The translations under genes were made by a program, and so were the position numbers. Below, one piece after another: positions 23,526 through 36,129 of a stretch of DNA of 64,000 bases (position 1 is the first letter of the stretch; each line of letters opens with the position of its first letter). Below the pieces are notes generated by a model. The model saw only the letters and a program-made list of their open reading frames with translations. It did not search any database and had not been told where the DNA came from. The stretch covers positions 11,079,874 to 11,143,873 of the forward strand of contig NC_090195.1 in assembly GCF_024679245.1 (NCBI RefSeq). Direction: 5' to 3'. The stretch is from Pseudorasbora parva (lineage: Eukaryota > Chordata > Actinopteri > Cypriniformes > Gobionidae).

Positions 23526-25430
23526 TGCCAGTATAGTGACGATGTAGCTACAAAATATGCCTTTATCCACATTAGAGAATTGATATAACCTATGTGCCTT
23601 TGTAGCACTTTGAGTTGCACCCAATATATATGCACTGGGTAAGACTTAAGAAATAAACCCAGGTAAATCGCACTGGTGTGTTGTGATGGAAAATTTGTAA
23701 TCACTGATGAAGAATATTGATTATTTAGAGTGTGTTTGCTGTTTGTATTCATCCAGGAGCTAATATGTATCTCTGCCATGCAGGACACTTCTGTGCTGTG
23801 TTTAACACTCTTACCATATGTGGAAAACTACTGAGAGGGATTGTTTTGTCAATGGGGCTATAAGAGATTGAGACTTCTGTTATGTCTTCAGTTCACACTC
23901 GATGCAGGCTCTGATGACTGTAATGACTGTGGCTCTTTCTTGCAAGAAATAAACTAAAAAGATACTTAAAATATACTTGTAAATACGCTAATAAGGCTTT
24001 TTGAGTTATTTTTGTGAGAAAATTTTACTTCTTCATCTAAAAATGCCCAAACCGGAAGTGACATAACGAGAGGGAGTGCAGTGAATTTCAACAATAGGAA
24101 ACCAATGGATCGTAATGACAGTTCGGACGCTGAGGAAATTATAAATGTTTATTAATACTCATATGGCAGACCACAGCCATACAATTATGACACACAATAA
24201 AGTTAACGTTTTCTTCGAGCTGTGTCTCTGACGGATCTGTGACTGTCACATCTCCTGCTGCGGCCGAGCCACAGACAGGATAACGTTAGTGTTATTGTGT
24301 GTTTCATGTCATCCTTTATTGACTCATTCTGTGTTATGGGTTTATTTTGTGCCAATTCACCGTCGATAGTGTGAGGATGTATGACGTTTTGAGTATGTAT
24401 TTAAGTGAACTTGAATGTACATATACATGGCATGAATAAAATATTTACATTATCAGCACATTATTCCAGACTTTTTTTTTAAAGTGTGAGACTGCATTTT
24501 TGTTTATGTACCCCACATACTTTGTATTCATCAATGTTAATTAATTCACGTAAAAACAACAACAAAGAAGCATCACGTGTGGCAGGCCCGGACTGGCCAT
24601 CGGGAGCACCTGGAGAAATCCCGGTGGCCTGGCAACTAATTTGGCCTGCTGCCTTTTTTTTTTTTTTTTTTTTTTTTTTGCTTGAAGGAATATTATTGCC
24701 TTTACTAAAGTGATAATTTTCTAATTCGGCATTCAATAAAATCATTAATACTAATAGAAACATAAATCACATATCTGTTAATCTTGACCGACTTTTTGCC
24801 TCAGCCAAACGCGGGTGATAAGAAAAAACGCAAGTCTATCACACCGACTCCTGTAGGTTAAGAAAAGATCACGTTCAATGAAGACATTTTAGTTCCTGTT
24901 GATTTTTATTCACACTAACAGACATTAGAACTCACATAAAACAAAATACATAATGTGAGATGTGGTGGAAATGAGCATGTGGTTGAAATATTTCTGAGAA
25001 ATACAAATTCCACAGAAACACCCTATAGATGATGTAATTATAAAAGTACTTCTTGATAAAACGTCAATATACATCAACAAATCAATTATGATAAAGCACA
25101 TCAAATAACACACAAATCAGAAACATATAGCTTCAAGATTTTTTCCACAGCAGAAAAATAACTTCTAAATCTCAATGGTATCTTCTAAGGGGAATATTGG
25201 TTTTCATAAATAATGCTGACAGGTAAAACTGACTGTATTGTGGTTAAGAGGTTTGGATGTTTGTAAGGGTAAATGATGACTTGATGCATCAGTTTCTAAA
25301 GGGTGGTGGTAAGTTTGTGACGCATTATTCCGTCTGACTGCTACCGTACGAGTCTTAAAAGACCTCCTCATAATAACGCATCCAGATAATCAACACCAAC
25401 TAACTGACCGACACCTTTGATCTGGACATC
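23526..25430. other. Gene-free stretch with one hAT-end fragment
   Basis: No gene is supported. At 24582-24655 the words GGCAGGCCCGGACTGGCCAT and GGCCTGGCAACTAATTTGGC, followed by a 24-bp T run, look like one end of a hAT element without its partner. The remaining sequence is AT-rich and featureless. Confidence 0.4.
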
Positions 25431-25437
25431 AAGAGCT

Positions 25438-25513
25438 ATGACCTGGACTTCTAGATTCATCGCCGTCACTGTTCTGATCCTCATTGGATGCTTCACTGGT
25501 GCTCTGGGCAACT
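25438..25513 (+). pseudogene. Orphan chemokine-type first exon
   Basis: ATG at 25438 opens 25 codons with a hydrophobic signal peptide (TVLILIGCFTGALG) and ends AAC-T before a GTGAGT donor. This is the same phase-1 join (Asn then T-split codon) as the next first exon at 25781-25850. No chemokine exon 2 follows before that exon, so this is either an alternative first exon of chemokine 4 or the remnant of a deleted neighbour. Signal peptides alone are weak evidence of family; the matching splice phase and position carry the call. Confidence 0.5.
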
Positions 25514-25685
25514 GTGAGTAACTAAACATGCAGCACACGGTCAATCATACAGTTTCTTCATTTGCTGCTGATGATGAGAAACCCTAGGAAGAACACTACA
25601 TTTGCAGGATCATGAATTCAACTTGTTTTTCACATGGGTTCTGCAGGCCACAATGCAAAGGAAGTCAATGTCTTGTCTTAAATAC

Positions 25686-25693
25686 TATATAAA
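25686..25693 (+). promoter_or_regulatory. TATA box of chemokine 4
   Basis: TATATAAA lies 95 bp upstream of the chemokine 4 start codon, giving an expected start of transcription near 25715 and a 5' leader of about 65 bp. Confidence 0.6.
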
Positions 25694-25976
25694 AGGACTG
25701 GAGTCTAGACAGCACCTTCAAAACAGAATCTAGCCTTCAGAAATCTTTCTCAACTTTTGTGAATATTTTATGCAAACATCATGCACCTCTGCTGGAAATT
25801 AGCTCTGATGATGATGGTTCTTGTGTGTGTTACTGGGCAGCAAGTCAACTGTAAGTTTGGGGATTTTTTTCTTTTTTTTATCATTGGATTTGTATTTTTA
25901 TAAGACCCTTTTGTGCTGATTATTGGATCTGCAGATTTTAATGAACTTTTTATTTTATATTTATACTTGGAGTTTG

Positions 25977-27850
25977 CATTTATAATCTGTTTAACTCACA
26001 CCACATAATCATATAATCCAAAAGCATAGTCCACCCAAAACTGACAATTTTGTCATTTACTCATCCTCATGTGGCTGACTTTCTCTCTTCTGTGGAAGAA
26101 AAAAGTTAGAAGCTAAATAGTTTCAGTTCCCATTGACTTCCAATGTAAGGACAAAAAACAATGGAAATTGTAAACCCAGAGAATCTGGAGGAGTTATAAG
26201 AGATGATGACTCTCTGAGAAAACAGGAAATTAACATCTGAACTCACTCTTGTGCATTTAGCGTCCCCATCCGAGATTACATCACACTAAGTTGATCACCC
26301 AAGAATTGCCATAATTTACTTTTCATTCCCCTCACCCTCATTTCTCCTCTACATATGTTTAAATTAAACCTAAATCTATATGGGTTAATATGAACAAGTA
26401 CCATCCAATTTTATACAGTGGGACAAAAAAGTATTTATTCAGCCACCGATTGTGCAAGTTCTCCCATTTAAAAAGATGAGAGAGGGCTGTAATTTTCATT
26501 ATAGGTACACTTCAACTATGAAAAAAATCACATTGTCTGATTTTTAAAGAAATTATTTGCAAATTATGGTGGAAAATAAGTATTTGTTCACCAACAAAAA
26601 AGCAAGATTTCTGGCTCTTACAGACCTGTAACTTCTTCTTTAAGAGGCTCCTCTGTCCTCCACTCATTACCTGTATTAATGGCACCCTTTTGAACTTGTT
26701 ATCAGTATAAAAAACAACCGTCCACAACTTCTAACAGTCAGACTCCAAACTCTACTATGGCCAAGACCAAAGAGCTGTCAAAGGACACCAGAAACATTTG
26801 CACCAGGCTGGGAAGACTGAATATGCAATAGGTAAGCAGCTTGGTGTGAAGAAATCATTTTTGGGAGCAATTATTAGAAAATGGAAGACATACAAGACCA
26901 CTGATAATCTCCCTCAAGATGGGGCTCCACGCAAGATCACACCCTGTGGGGTCAAAATGATCACAAGAACGGTGAGCAAAAATCCAAAACGGTGAGCTGC
27001 AGAGAGCTGCAGAGAGCTGCAGAGAGCCCAGTGACAGCCCCAAAACATCACTGCACTTGAGGAGATCTGCATGGAGGAATGGGCCAAACTACCAGCAACA
27101 GTGTGTAAAAACCTTACAGAAAACATTTGGCCTCTGTCATTTTCAACAAAGGGTATATAACAAAGTATTGAGATTAACTTTTGTTATTCACCAAATACTT
27201 ATTTTCCACCATAATTTTCTAATAAATTATTTACAAATCAGACAATGTGATTTTCTGGATTTTTTTTTTTCTCATTCTGTCTCTCATAGTTGAAATCTAC
27301 CTATGATGAAAATTACAGGTCTCCCTCATCTTTTTAAGTGGGAGAACTTGCACAATTGGTGGCTGACTAAATGCTTTTTCCCCCACTGTATACCACTGAA
27401 GTACCACTGGTACTTGTTCATATTAACCCATATAGATTTAGGTTTAATTTTAACATATGGAGGGGAGAAATGAGGGTGAGGGGAATGAAATGTAAATTAT
27501 GGCAATTCTTGGGTGATCAACTTAGTTTGATGTCGTCTCGGATGGGGACGCTAAATGCACAAGAGTGAGTTCAGATGTTAATTTCCTGTTTTCTCAGAGA
27601 GTCATCATCTCTTATAACTCCTCCAGATTCTCTGGGGTTACAATTTCCATTTAATTTTTGTCCTTACATTGGAAGTCAATGGGAACTGAAACTATTTAGC
27701 TTCTTACTTTCTTCAAAATATCTACTGTCTTCCACAGAAGAGAGAAAGTCAGCCACATGAGGATGAGTAAATGACAGAATTGTCAGTTTTGGGTGGACTA
27801 TGCTTTTGGATTATATGATTATGTGGTGTGAGTTAAACAGATTATAAATG
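25977..27850. mobile_element. Long palindromic foldback element split by a Tc1
   Basis: The left arm (25977-26402) and right arm (27409-27850) are inverted copies about 430 bp long, starting CATTTATAATCTG and ending CAGATTATAAATG. Their inner ends lie a few tens of bases apart once the Tc1 element (26416-27388) is discounted. The arms carry the GTCCACCCAAAACTGACAAT and CTCATCCTCATGTGGCTGAC words. It is non-coding and lies in intron 1 of chemokine 4. Confidence 0.8.
26416..27388 (+). mobile_element. Internally deleted Tc1-like element in the foldback loop
   Basis: The termini CAGTGGGACAAAAAAGTATT and AATGCTTTTTCCCCCACTG are flanked by TA, with further inverted homology over about 100 bp. Inside, 26757-26995 encodes a transposase start (MAKTKELSKDT, GKQLGVKKSFLGAIIRKWK) up to the second DNA-binding region; 27060-27160 encodes only its last residues. 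The DDE core is deleted, leaving 973 bp. A tandem GAGAGCTGCA triplication sits at 27000-27022. Confidence 0.85.
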
Positions 27851-27859
27851 AAAACTGAC

Positions 27860-28694
27860 TATAAATGCATAAATCATGCATTGCACGAAAGGTTCCCCTG
27901 CTTAAACCAGCACATGTCCAGGCCAGTCTTAAGTTTGCCAATGACCATTTGGATGATACAGAGGAGCCATGGGAGAAAGTCATGTGGTCAGATGAGACCG
28001 AAATATAACTTTTTGGTCATAAGTCCACTAAACATGTTTGGAGGAAGAAGAATGATGAGTACCATCCCAAGAACACCATCCCTACTGTGAAGCATAGGGG
28101 TGGTAGCTTCATGCTTTGGGAGTGTATTTCTGCACATGGGACTGGGCAACTGCACTGTATTAAGGAGAGGATGACCGGAGCCATGTATTGCAAGCTTTTG
28201 GGGAACAATCTCCTTCCCTCAGTTAGAGCATTGAAGATGGGTCAAGGCTGGGTCTTCCAACATGACAATGACCCGAAGCACACAGCCAGGATAACCAAGG
28301 AGTGGCTCTGTAAAAAGCATATCACGGTTCTGGCGTGGCCTAGCCAGTCTCCAGACCTAAACCCAATAGAGAATCTTTTGAGGGAGCACAAACTCTGTGT
28401 TTCTCAGCAACAGGCCAGAAACCTGACTGATCTAGAGAAGATCTGTGCGGAGGAGTTGGCCAAAATCCCTCCTGCAGTGTGTGCAAACCTGGTGAAAAAA
28501 CTACAGGAAACGTTTGACCTCTGTAATTGCAAACAAAGGCTACTGTACCAAATATAAACATTGATTTACTCAGGTGTTCAAATACTTATCTGCAGCTGTA
28601 TCATACAAATAAATAGTTAAAAAATCCTACATTGTGATTTCTGGAATTTTTTTATTTTTTAGATTATCTTATCAAATACTTATTTTCCTCACTG
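27860..28694 (+). mobile_element. Tc1-like transposase, 3' half
   Basis: From about 27870 to 28557, with frameshifts near 27900-28085, the sequence encodes the catalytic half of a Tc1 transposase. It includes the second Asp in [12 protein letters not shown] and the third acidic residue in [11 protein letters not shown]. The frame 28087-28557 is open. The 3' inverted terminus (ATACTTATTTTCCTCACTG) ends at 28694 next to TA. The 5' half is missing; it starts where the foldback ends. A different subfamily from the neighbour at 26416. Confidence 0.8.
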
Positions 28695-28775
28695 TACCTA
28701 TAAATAGTAAAACCAAAGAAACTGATAATTTTGCAGTGGTCTGTTAATTTTTATAAATATTCTTATATATATAAA

Positions 28776-28780
28776 TATTC

Positions 28781-28872
<92 letters not shown>
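28776..28872. repeat. (TA)n microsatellite
   Basis: About 95 bp of (TA)n in intron 1 of the chemokine 4 pseudogene. Confidence 0.95.
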
Positions 28873-28877
<5 letters not shown>

Positions 28878-29356
28878 CATGAATAAGGCTGGTGTTATGG
28901 GATCCAGATGAACGGGTATACTTTCAATAGAGTGTTAAATTTTTAATTAAATTACTTTACCCCGCTGAAAAGACAGAACGTGCAAGAACCCTTCACCCAC
29001 CAATCATAAGCAGCCATTGGGATGATTGGGAGGGCCTTACAAAGTCAATGTGAAACTAAAATGTTTGGTTTTTTACATTTTACAAAATATCTTATTAAAT
29101 GCATACAACAACATCAGGGTGAGTTTTGGGTGGACTGTCTCTTTAATTCTGGTGAATCCATTAGCATGGTTTTGTTTCGTTTGATAGAGCCCTTATCAAG
29201 ATCAAGATCTTCTTGTTTTCACACACACTCTATACAGTATGCATTGTGCAGGTATGTTCGAGATTTCAATGTTTCTCTTTCAGATCGTCGGCCCACTAGA
29301 GTTGGAGTGACCTGCTGTAAGGAGGTGTCGAAGGGAAGAATCCCTCCTGATGTTAA

Positions 29357-30876
29357 AGCAGCACTTGGCAACTTTTGCTCTCAGGTACCCCTACAGTTGG
29401 GAAAAAAACAATGTCCTCAACTACTGTCCTACTCTGTCACCGTACAACAGGGGATGCCATCGCGCGTGCATTTGTTGACATGACAACCCTGATAGCCCTG
29501 AACTAGTGATGCGCGGGTCGTCTCATAACCCGCGGACCCCGTATGTCTATTTAATGGTCGCAGGTGCGGGCCGGTTGTAAAAATATATACAGTGGTGCGG
29601 TGCGGGCCAAATAACTTAATAAAAGCGAGTTGGTGCAGCACTAACAGGTACCCTGAACACTGCAGGAGGAGTTCTTCACATGCAGGTGTTCTTCTGGCGG
29701 CGCGTGTGAAATGTCTTAATTCCAGGTACAGTCAGTGGCATATGTTTCAGCATGTCATATGAATATAATTTCATGGGTTTTATTTTTTTCAAACGCCAAA
29801 TAATCACGATGCTCATGTTTACAAGCCAGCGTCATTATAGTAGTCTATTGGTTAGCGTTTTACAGAATCTATATGATACCTCAGTTCAGTGTTTGAGTGG
29901 TAGGTAATCACCGTAACAAGCAGGACAGCATCGGTCGGGCACGCCTCCTTCAGCTCACGCCAACGAGCAAACGCTGGTCACATGTTGATCCTCGTCCTGC
30001 CTTTAATCCCATCACTTTTTCGTTTCCTCTTATTGCTTTCCTCCAACAAAACCTTTTCTTTCTTATTTGTCTGTGCTGCTTCGGACATGACTATATTATC
30101 CAACGAACAAAGTTGGGCTCGCACGTCCGAATGTAAGGAAGTGTGGGTGTTGGCAGTGCCGTTTCTAGGCATAGGCAAACTAGGCGGTCGCCTAGGGCGC
30201 CAACAGCTGGGGGGCGCCAGTGAGCCCCCGCCCCAACAAGATTTTTTAGTTATTTCATATATATTTTATTATTAATATTTCGTACTTTTGCTATTTCAAG
30301 GCATTATGATTAGTTGCGATTATTGGAGTGAAGTCGCCATGGTGATAGTGACTGCTGTAATAAAATGAGATCATGTAGAGGGCGACAGGGAAAGTCGTCA
30401 TCCGTGGCGTTGTAACGCTTGAGTCCAAATGAAAAATGCGGATAGCTCACTTAATGTAACTGGAGTGGATGCAAACACGGAGGAGATTAACATCAAACAG
30501 ATCGCACTGTATTCCCCGCTGAACTCTCATCACAAACTCCCTTTCCGTCCCTTATTCTTTAAAACATATGAAACTGGCGCGAGGCTTCGGCTACGGCTTC
30601 GTCCCGTCTGCAACATATGAATCGTGCCTAGGGTGCCAGAAAAGCTAGAAACGGCCCTGGGTGGAAGTGACGTATATGCCGTAAAGCAGTCAAATTTTGT
30701 AGTTCTTTTTGTTCTCGGGTTACTACCCGAAACCTGAAGTTTAAAAGTACGCTTAAAAACGATACAGACCCCATCAAGCTTTGGCAGACGTGTCATTCAA
30801 CCTATTGTAAGTCGATTTATCATCACAAGAGTCTTGAAAATATATTATGATGGTTGAAAAGTTACCTAGTGCTGCT
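29357..30876. mobile_element. TTAA-target transposon inside chemokine exon 2
   Basis: The termini AGCAGCACTTGGCAACTTTT and AAAAGTTACCTAGTGCTGCT are inverted with two mismatches and flanked by TTAA (29353-29356, 30877-30880). That target preference is typical of piggyBac and Kolobok elements. It encodes no transposase. It carries pieces of other elements, including a GCGCGGGTCG-type hAT end at about 29510 and a hAT at 30154-30659. Related ends recur at 35850-36121 and 37401-38179 only in target choice, not in sequence. Confidence 0.8.
30154..30659. mobile_element. Short hAT element nested in the TTAA transposon
   Basis: The termini CAGTGCCGTTTCTAG and CTAGAAACGGCCCTG are inverted with one mismatch. 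The flanks GGTGTTGG and GGTGGAAG share five of eight positions, so an 8-bp duplication is only suggested. There is no transposase. The length of about 506 bp fits a non-autonomous hAT. Confidence 0.65.
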
Positions 30877-31032
30877 TTAAACTCATTGGATACATGCATC
30901 AGAATGCTCTGAGTCCGTGTGTGGATGCTGTCATGTAAGTTCTCTCCACACAGTGCCGTTTCACAGAGGTTTATATGCCTGATATTGTGTTCATTTCACT
31001 GATACTGTATATCTGTCCTGCAGATTCTACAC

Positions 31033-31199
<167 letters not shown>

Positions 31200-31239
31200 C
31201 ATATTTCTAAAGAAAATATATATTATGTTTATTAAAGCA

Positions 31240-32437
31240 TAAAAGCACCATTAAATACCCTTTTAGCTTATGCCTGTACTCTGTAATATACTTTGATAGG
31301 AGGCTGGTTGGCTAAGAGGACCGACAGACACTCGCATATTTCTTCACTGAGTGCTCAATACAACACTGATCAATACTCAGTAATAAGAGTAAATCAGCGC
31401 ATCTACTACAACATTAATGTTAAACCGCGTTTCACTTAATTGCTTTGCTTTATCATCTTTAAAATTAAAATAATAGAAACAATAAACAATGGAAACTGTG
31501 TTTACTTTCACACAAACATCCAGCCTTTGCTCTGTAACAGTTTGAACAGTAATCATATTTAAGATGAATCATTAAAGAAATAGTTCACCCAAATTGTGTC
31601 ATTATTTACTCATCCTTGTGTCATTACAAATCAGTATTACTTTCTCTCTTCTGTGGGATGATACGTTTGCTTCTGAGTACTTTTTAAAGGTTAAACGATT
31701 TAGTCCCCAATGACTCTTATTGAATGGATAAAGGAGATTAGCATACTGATATTTTGACAGTTATAAGAGAATATTCGTTTTTGGGAAATATTTCTCTTCC
31801 TTCTATTGTTACAGTAATAGAATGTGTGCCATCTACTGGAGAACATCAACTAATGCACAGAGCAGCTGTCAGAGAACTGGTTATGGTCTAGGGAGGTTGA
31901 ACTCTCACCGCTCACTGTGAAGTTAAATAGGTTTTGGTATCTGTCTGGAAAACAAAGAGTTTGACTTTGTTATTAATGTCTTATTATGTATTGGAAAGTT
32001 TAAATCTAAACTCAGCTTTAACCAATGGACGAATGAGTTTAAACTATTGTACATCTATAAATTGTACATCGCTCAAAACTAGAAAGCCCTCGAATTTATT
32101 TTAATTTTTTGATACATCAATTATTATTAAAAGCCTGTTTTTATTTCATTTAAAGTTGTTGTTGTTGTTGTTTTCCTCTTTGTTACTGGCTATGCTCAAC
32201 CGAAGGCTGAACAAATGTTATATTCAGAGATTTGATTATGTATCTTGTTTGTTTGTCTGTATGTGGAAGTGGAAGCATAATTTAAAAAAAAAAAAGTGTC
32301 AACCCATATTTTCTTCGCTAGCAACTAGACAATTAAAAATGTCAAAGACAAAAAAAAAAAAATGTAGTTGCCTATTTGCACATAATGAAAAAAGTAAAAC
32401 TTTTTAGACGGTGCCTATGACAGTTACCACACTACAT
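31240..32437. other. Gene-free stretch with a half MITE
   Basis: At 31571-31800 the sequence TTAAAGAAATAGTTCACCCAAA and the words after it match one half of the TTAA MITE type seen at 35850-36121; the other half is absent. Otherwise no gene, and two short A runs at 32283 and 32350. Confidence 0.4.
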
Positions 32438-33712
32438 CAGTGTTGCCAGATTGGGCAGGTTCCCGCCCAATTGGGTGGTTTTGAATTTGATTGTGCGGGT
32501 AAAAATGGGTTTGGGCGGGTGGACAAAATTTGGGCTGGTTTGGGGTCAGTTTGGCGGTTTTCAAACATCAAAATTTTATAGTCTAATGGGTTAATGACAA
32601 ACTCAAATGTGCATCTACTCCATGAAATCAGTCATCATGACACACACAGGCCCAGCATAGAAGGCTTGTTTGAGATGAGCAAAATCTGCGCAGAACCGAT
32701 CACCGGTGATCATGCACCTTGAGATGCACCGTGAGATGCATGCCGGTTAGAAATGTGTCCGAGGGCGGTCCGCCTTGCTCTGATGTCATGCTGACGTATG
32801 TCAAAAATCTCTCGCGAGCGAAAGGCGGATGTGTCGGATTCTGCAGTCGAGCGCAGCTGCTCTCCACCGACTGCGCTGGCCGAAAGCACGATGGGAAATG
32901 ACTTGCTGACGACACAGCTTAATGCTCATTGGTTTAAACAACCGTGATGCATGGTTCTTTTTTGAAAAATATTTGACTTTAAAACTCTGATATCATGTTT
33001 TAATGTGTATAAATGATGTGTGTCAATATTCCCAAACTCTCGGACAGTGCGATCTCTCTGTGGATTATGTGATTGTTGTCATATTTATAAAAAATATATA
33101 AAAACATGTATGTAGGCTAATTAAAGTAAAAATGCTTGATAAACAGGTCTTTCGAATGGAAATAAATAACAAAAACTTTGGGTGTCTTGTTCATAGTATT
33201 TATTTTCATATAAAAGCAACAGAACTTAAATTGCATCCAGTTTATCAGCAACAAAGTCCACGAGTGTGAATCCCGCGATATCCGCAACTGATCTCGCAGG
33301 TGTCTGATCCACTAAATCCTGGCAGCGGCAGGTCGCAGCGCCACTTCCGGTGGCATCGGCAGCTGCCATGGACTTCTTCTGGCAGATGCCTTTATTCGGT
33401 CTTTCTCGGAGATTGTCGCTGTTTGTCAGCTGTTAAATGGCAATAGTAATTTGCACCGCGCAAAACACAGTTAATAACTATTTGCTTGTATATCAATATA
33501 TTAGCCGTTTATTATGGCGCCACTTCCGTTGACATCAGCAGCTGTCACGAATTCATATAGCACATAATGCCTTATTATGAGTGACCATATTATACATCTT
33601 AACCTATACCTGAACAGTAATTAGAAGTTTGAAGCAAAAGTTAGTGAAAATTAGACCCACAACTAAAATGATACACATACACAGGCCTATATTCAAAAAA
33701 ATAAAAATAAAA

Positions 33713-33800
<88 letters not shown>

Positions 33801-34106
33801 CCGTTCAAAAGTTTGGGGTCAGTAAGAATGTTTAATGTTTTAAAAGAAGTATCTTCCAATCACCAAGCCTGCATTTATTTGATTAAAAATACAAACAAAA
33901 ACAATAATATTGTGAAATATTATTCCAATTTAAAACAGCTTTTTTCTATGTTAAGGAAATAAAATGGTGCTAATCAATCTTGACTGACATGGCAATACAA
34001 TTATATCACATTATTTTATGAGTTAAAATTTTGGGCGTTTTTTTCTTGGATTGGGCGGGTTTTAAGCTTTTGGGCTGGAAATCGTCAACCCAATCTGGCA
34101 ACACTG
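32438..34106. mobile_element. Non-autonomous hAT element, 1.67 kb
   Basis: The inverted termini CAGTGTTGCCAGATTGGG and CCCAATCTGGCAACACTG enclose GGGCGGG-rich subterminal repeats on both sides. The flanking octamers (CACTACAT, CACATTGG) do not match well. The interior has no transposase. It carries a (TA)n tract (33712-33799) followed by the short repeat starting ACCGTTCAAAAGTTTGGGGT (33800-33990), itself a common fish MITE end. Confidence 0.75.
33712..33799. repeat. (TA)n microsatellite
   Basis: About 88 bp of (TA)n inside the hAT element, adjacent to a MITE-like sequence. Confidence 0.95.
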
Positions 34107-35845
34107 CACATTGGACATTCCGTGGACATTCGCAAGTAAGTGTGCCATTAAAACAACACTTGGTCATTTTTATCGATTGTGAAAATGATGTAGGTTGACA
34201 ATCATCGCTTCACAATATCATGTCGCTGTTTACAATTTGCATTAATGTAGGCAAACAGTTGTAGGCAAACAGTTGTAGGCAAACAGTCCGAATGTGCGAA
34301 TATAAAACAAACCTACCAGTGTGTTACAGGTATTGTGTAATATTCGTTCCTGTGTCAACACGCAAACGAATGGAACTGAACATTTTAGTGCACACTCGCA
34401 ACTCTTTTCATGGATTATTAAATGACAATGAAGTTTCAATGTTAAGCATTAACTTTATATTTTCAAAACAATAGTTGGTGCATATACATCGATACGTGTT
34501 GTGCCTGATTGATTACAGGCATTCAAACAGGGAAGGACACAGAGCAAACAATGAGCAAATAACATACTCTCATCTAGTTTAACACATATTATTTTTCATT
34601 TTTGTTGCCCTAATCAAATGTTTAAAAGTTATCTTGTTGTGAGTCATCCTGTATTTCTTGTTAATATTTTTTTCTGTTAACTACATAAACTACATACCTA
34701 CTGAGGAAAATGTTTTGTTAATCTTAGTCATCATAATTAACATTTGTACTTACTTGATTATATAATAGAGTGCATAAAGCTTTGAAACAGTGTTCTGATG
34801 GATGACCCAGTCTTGGACATTGGAGGTTACCATTTTTAATTGGGATAGGGAAAAAAAAGGCTAGGCTACTCTTGTCTCTAGTCTTTATCACCAATGTCAT
34901 AATGGCTTAATTTTGCTTTTGTGATGCATATATTCCTCATAATATAAAGTTACTGTCTGTTTCAGACTGGATGTAAGAGCTAAAGTCACTAGTGTGTAAT
35001 CTGTACATATACAGGGGCTGTTCTCTCTCATTGAGTACTGGCCCTGTTTTAATATTTCTGTATAAAAAGGTAAAAATAAAAACAATGCAAATAAAACGCA
35101 AAAGAGATGACACATTTTATTGGTTTACATGTACATCATGTCACCATTAACTAATATCAGAGGACTGTGAATTTGAAAGTGTGTTGTTAAATTATTGGAA
35201 CTTTATTATTAACTTTATTAATCTCAAGAGGAATTCAAGTATTTTAGCCAGGTGAACAGTTTGGCTGACAAAACATTTGAAAATCCCTGCCCTATGATCA
35301 GAAATTGTATCTTTGTATTTATACTTGTAAATTCAGAACTATTTATTAATATAATATTTATAATTATTATTATTATTAGTTATTTTATATTATATTCTCT
35401 AAACTGTATTTGAATGTTAACTAAATACAATAGAAGAGAAAAAAAAGAAAGAAAGAAAAAACATAATGTACTTTTTTGAGGGTCCATTTTAAAAGGATTG
35501 TTTAAAAATAACAATTATGATTGTTTGTTCTGTCTGACTTAAAGCATGCGATGACAGACAAATCCGTGAACTAAAGGTAGGCCTATTGTTTTTTTAATGG
35601 ATAATATAATATAATATTCCATACAGAGCTTGGCCGACTTATTTTTCTAGACATTAGAACGGTTAATTAATAGATTATAGCCTAATTAATGTTATCAATT
35701 TATCATTTAGCAGTTAGATATTTAAAAAAAAAAATTTAGATTAAAATGGGACAAATAATTACATAATAATAAATTAATAAAGAGGATTAAACATTTTTGA
35801 ATTTCAGAATTGTCAGTAAAGTGGTTACTGGTTCAGAATGACTGC
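34107..35845. other. Gene-free AT-rich stretch
   Basis: I see no gene, domain or clear transposon terminus. A triplicated GGCAAACAGTTGTA word occurs at 34251-34287. Confidence 0.4.
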
Positions 35846-35849
35846 TTAA

Positions 35850-36121
35850 AGAGACAGTGCACCCAAAAATGAAAAATCTGTCATAATTTCCTCACCCTCA
35901 AGTTGTTCCATACCTGTATGCATTTCTTTATGTAGAACACATATGAAGACACATTCCTGCCATGGAAGTCAATGTTGCCCCCAAAGCAAACATTTGGTTA
36001 CAAACGTTCTTCAAAATATATTCTTTTATGTTCAACAGAACAAAGAAACTCATACAGGTTTGGAACATCATGAGGGAGAGTAAATGATGACAGAAATTTT
36101 AATTTTGGGTGAACTAGCCCT
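35850..36121. mobile_element. TTAA-flanked MITE, 272 bp
   Basis: The ends AGAGACAGTGCACCCAAAAA and TTTTGGGTGAACTAGCCCT are inverted with mismatches and flanked by TTAA at 35846-35849 and 36122-36125. The halves mirror each other throughout (GTTCCATACCTGTATG, CATACAGGTTTGGAAC). Non-coding. Confidence 0.85.
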
Positions 36122-36129
36122 TTAAAGTA

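Noticed and set aside
28017..28208. 63-aa minus-strand frame
   Set aside because: Shadow of the Tc1 transposase on the + strand.
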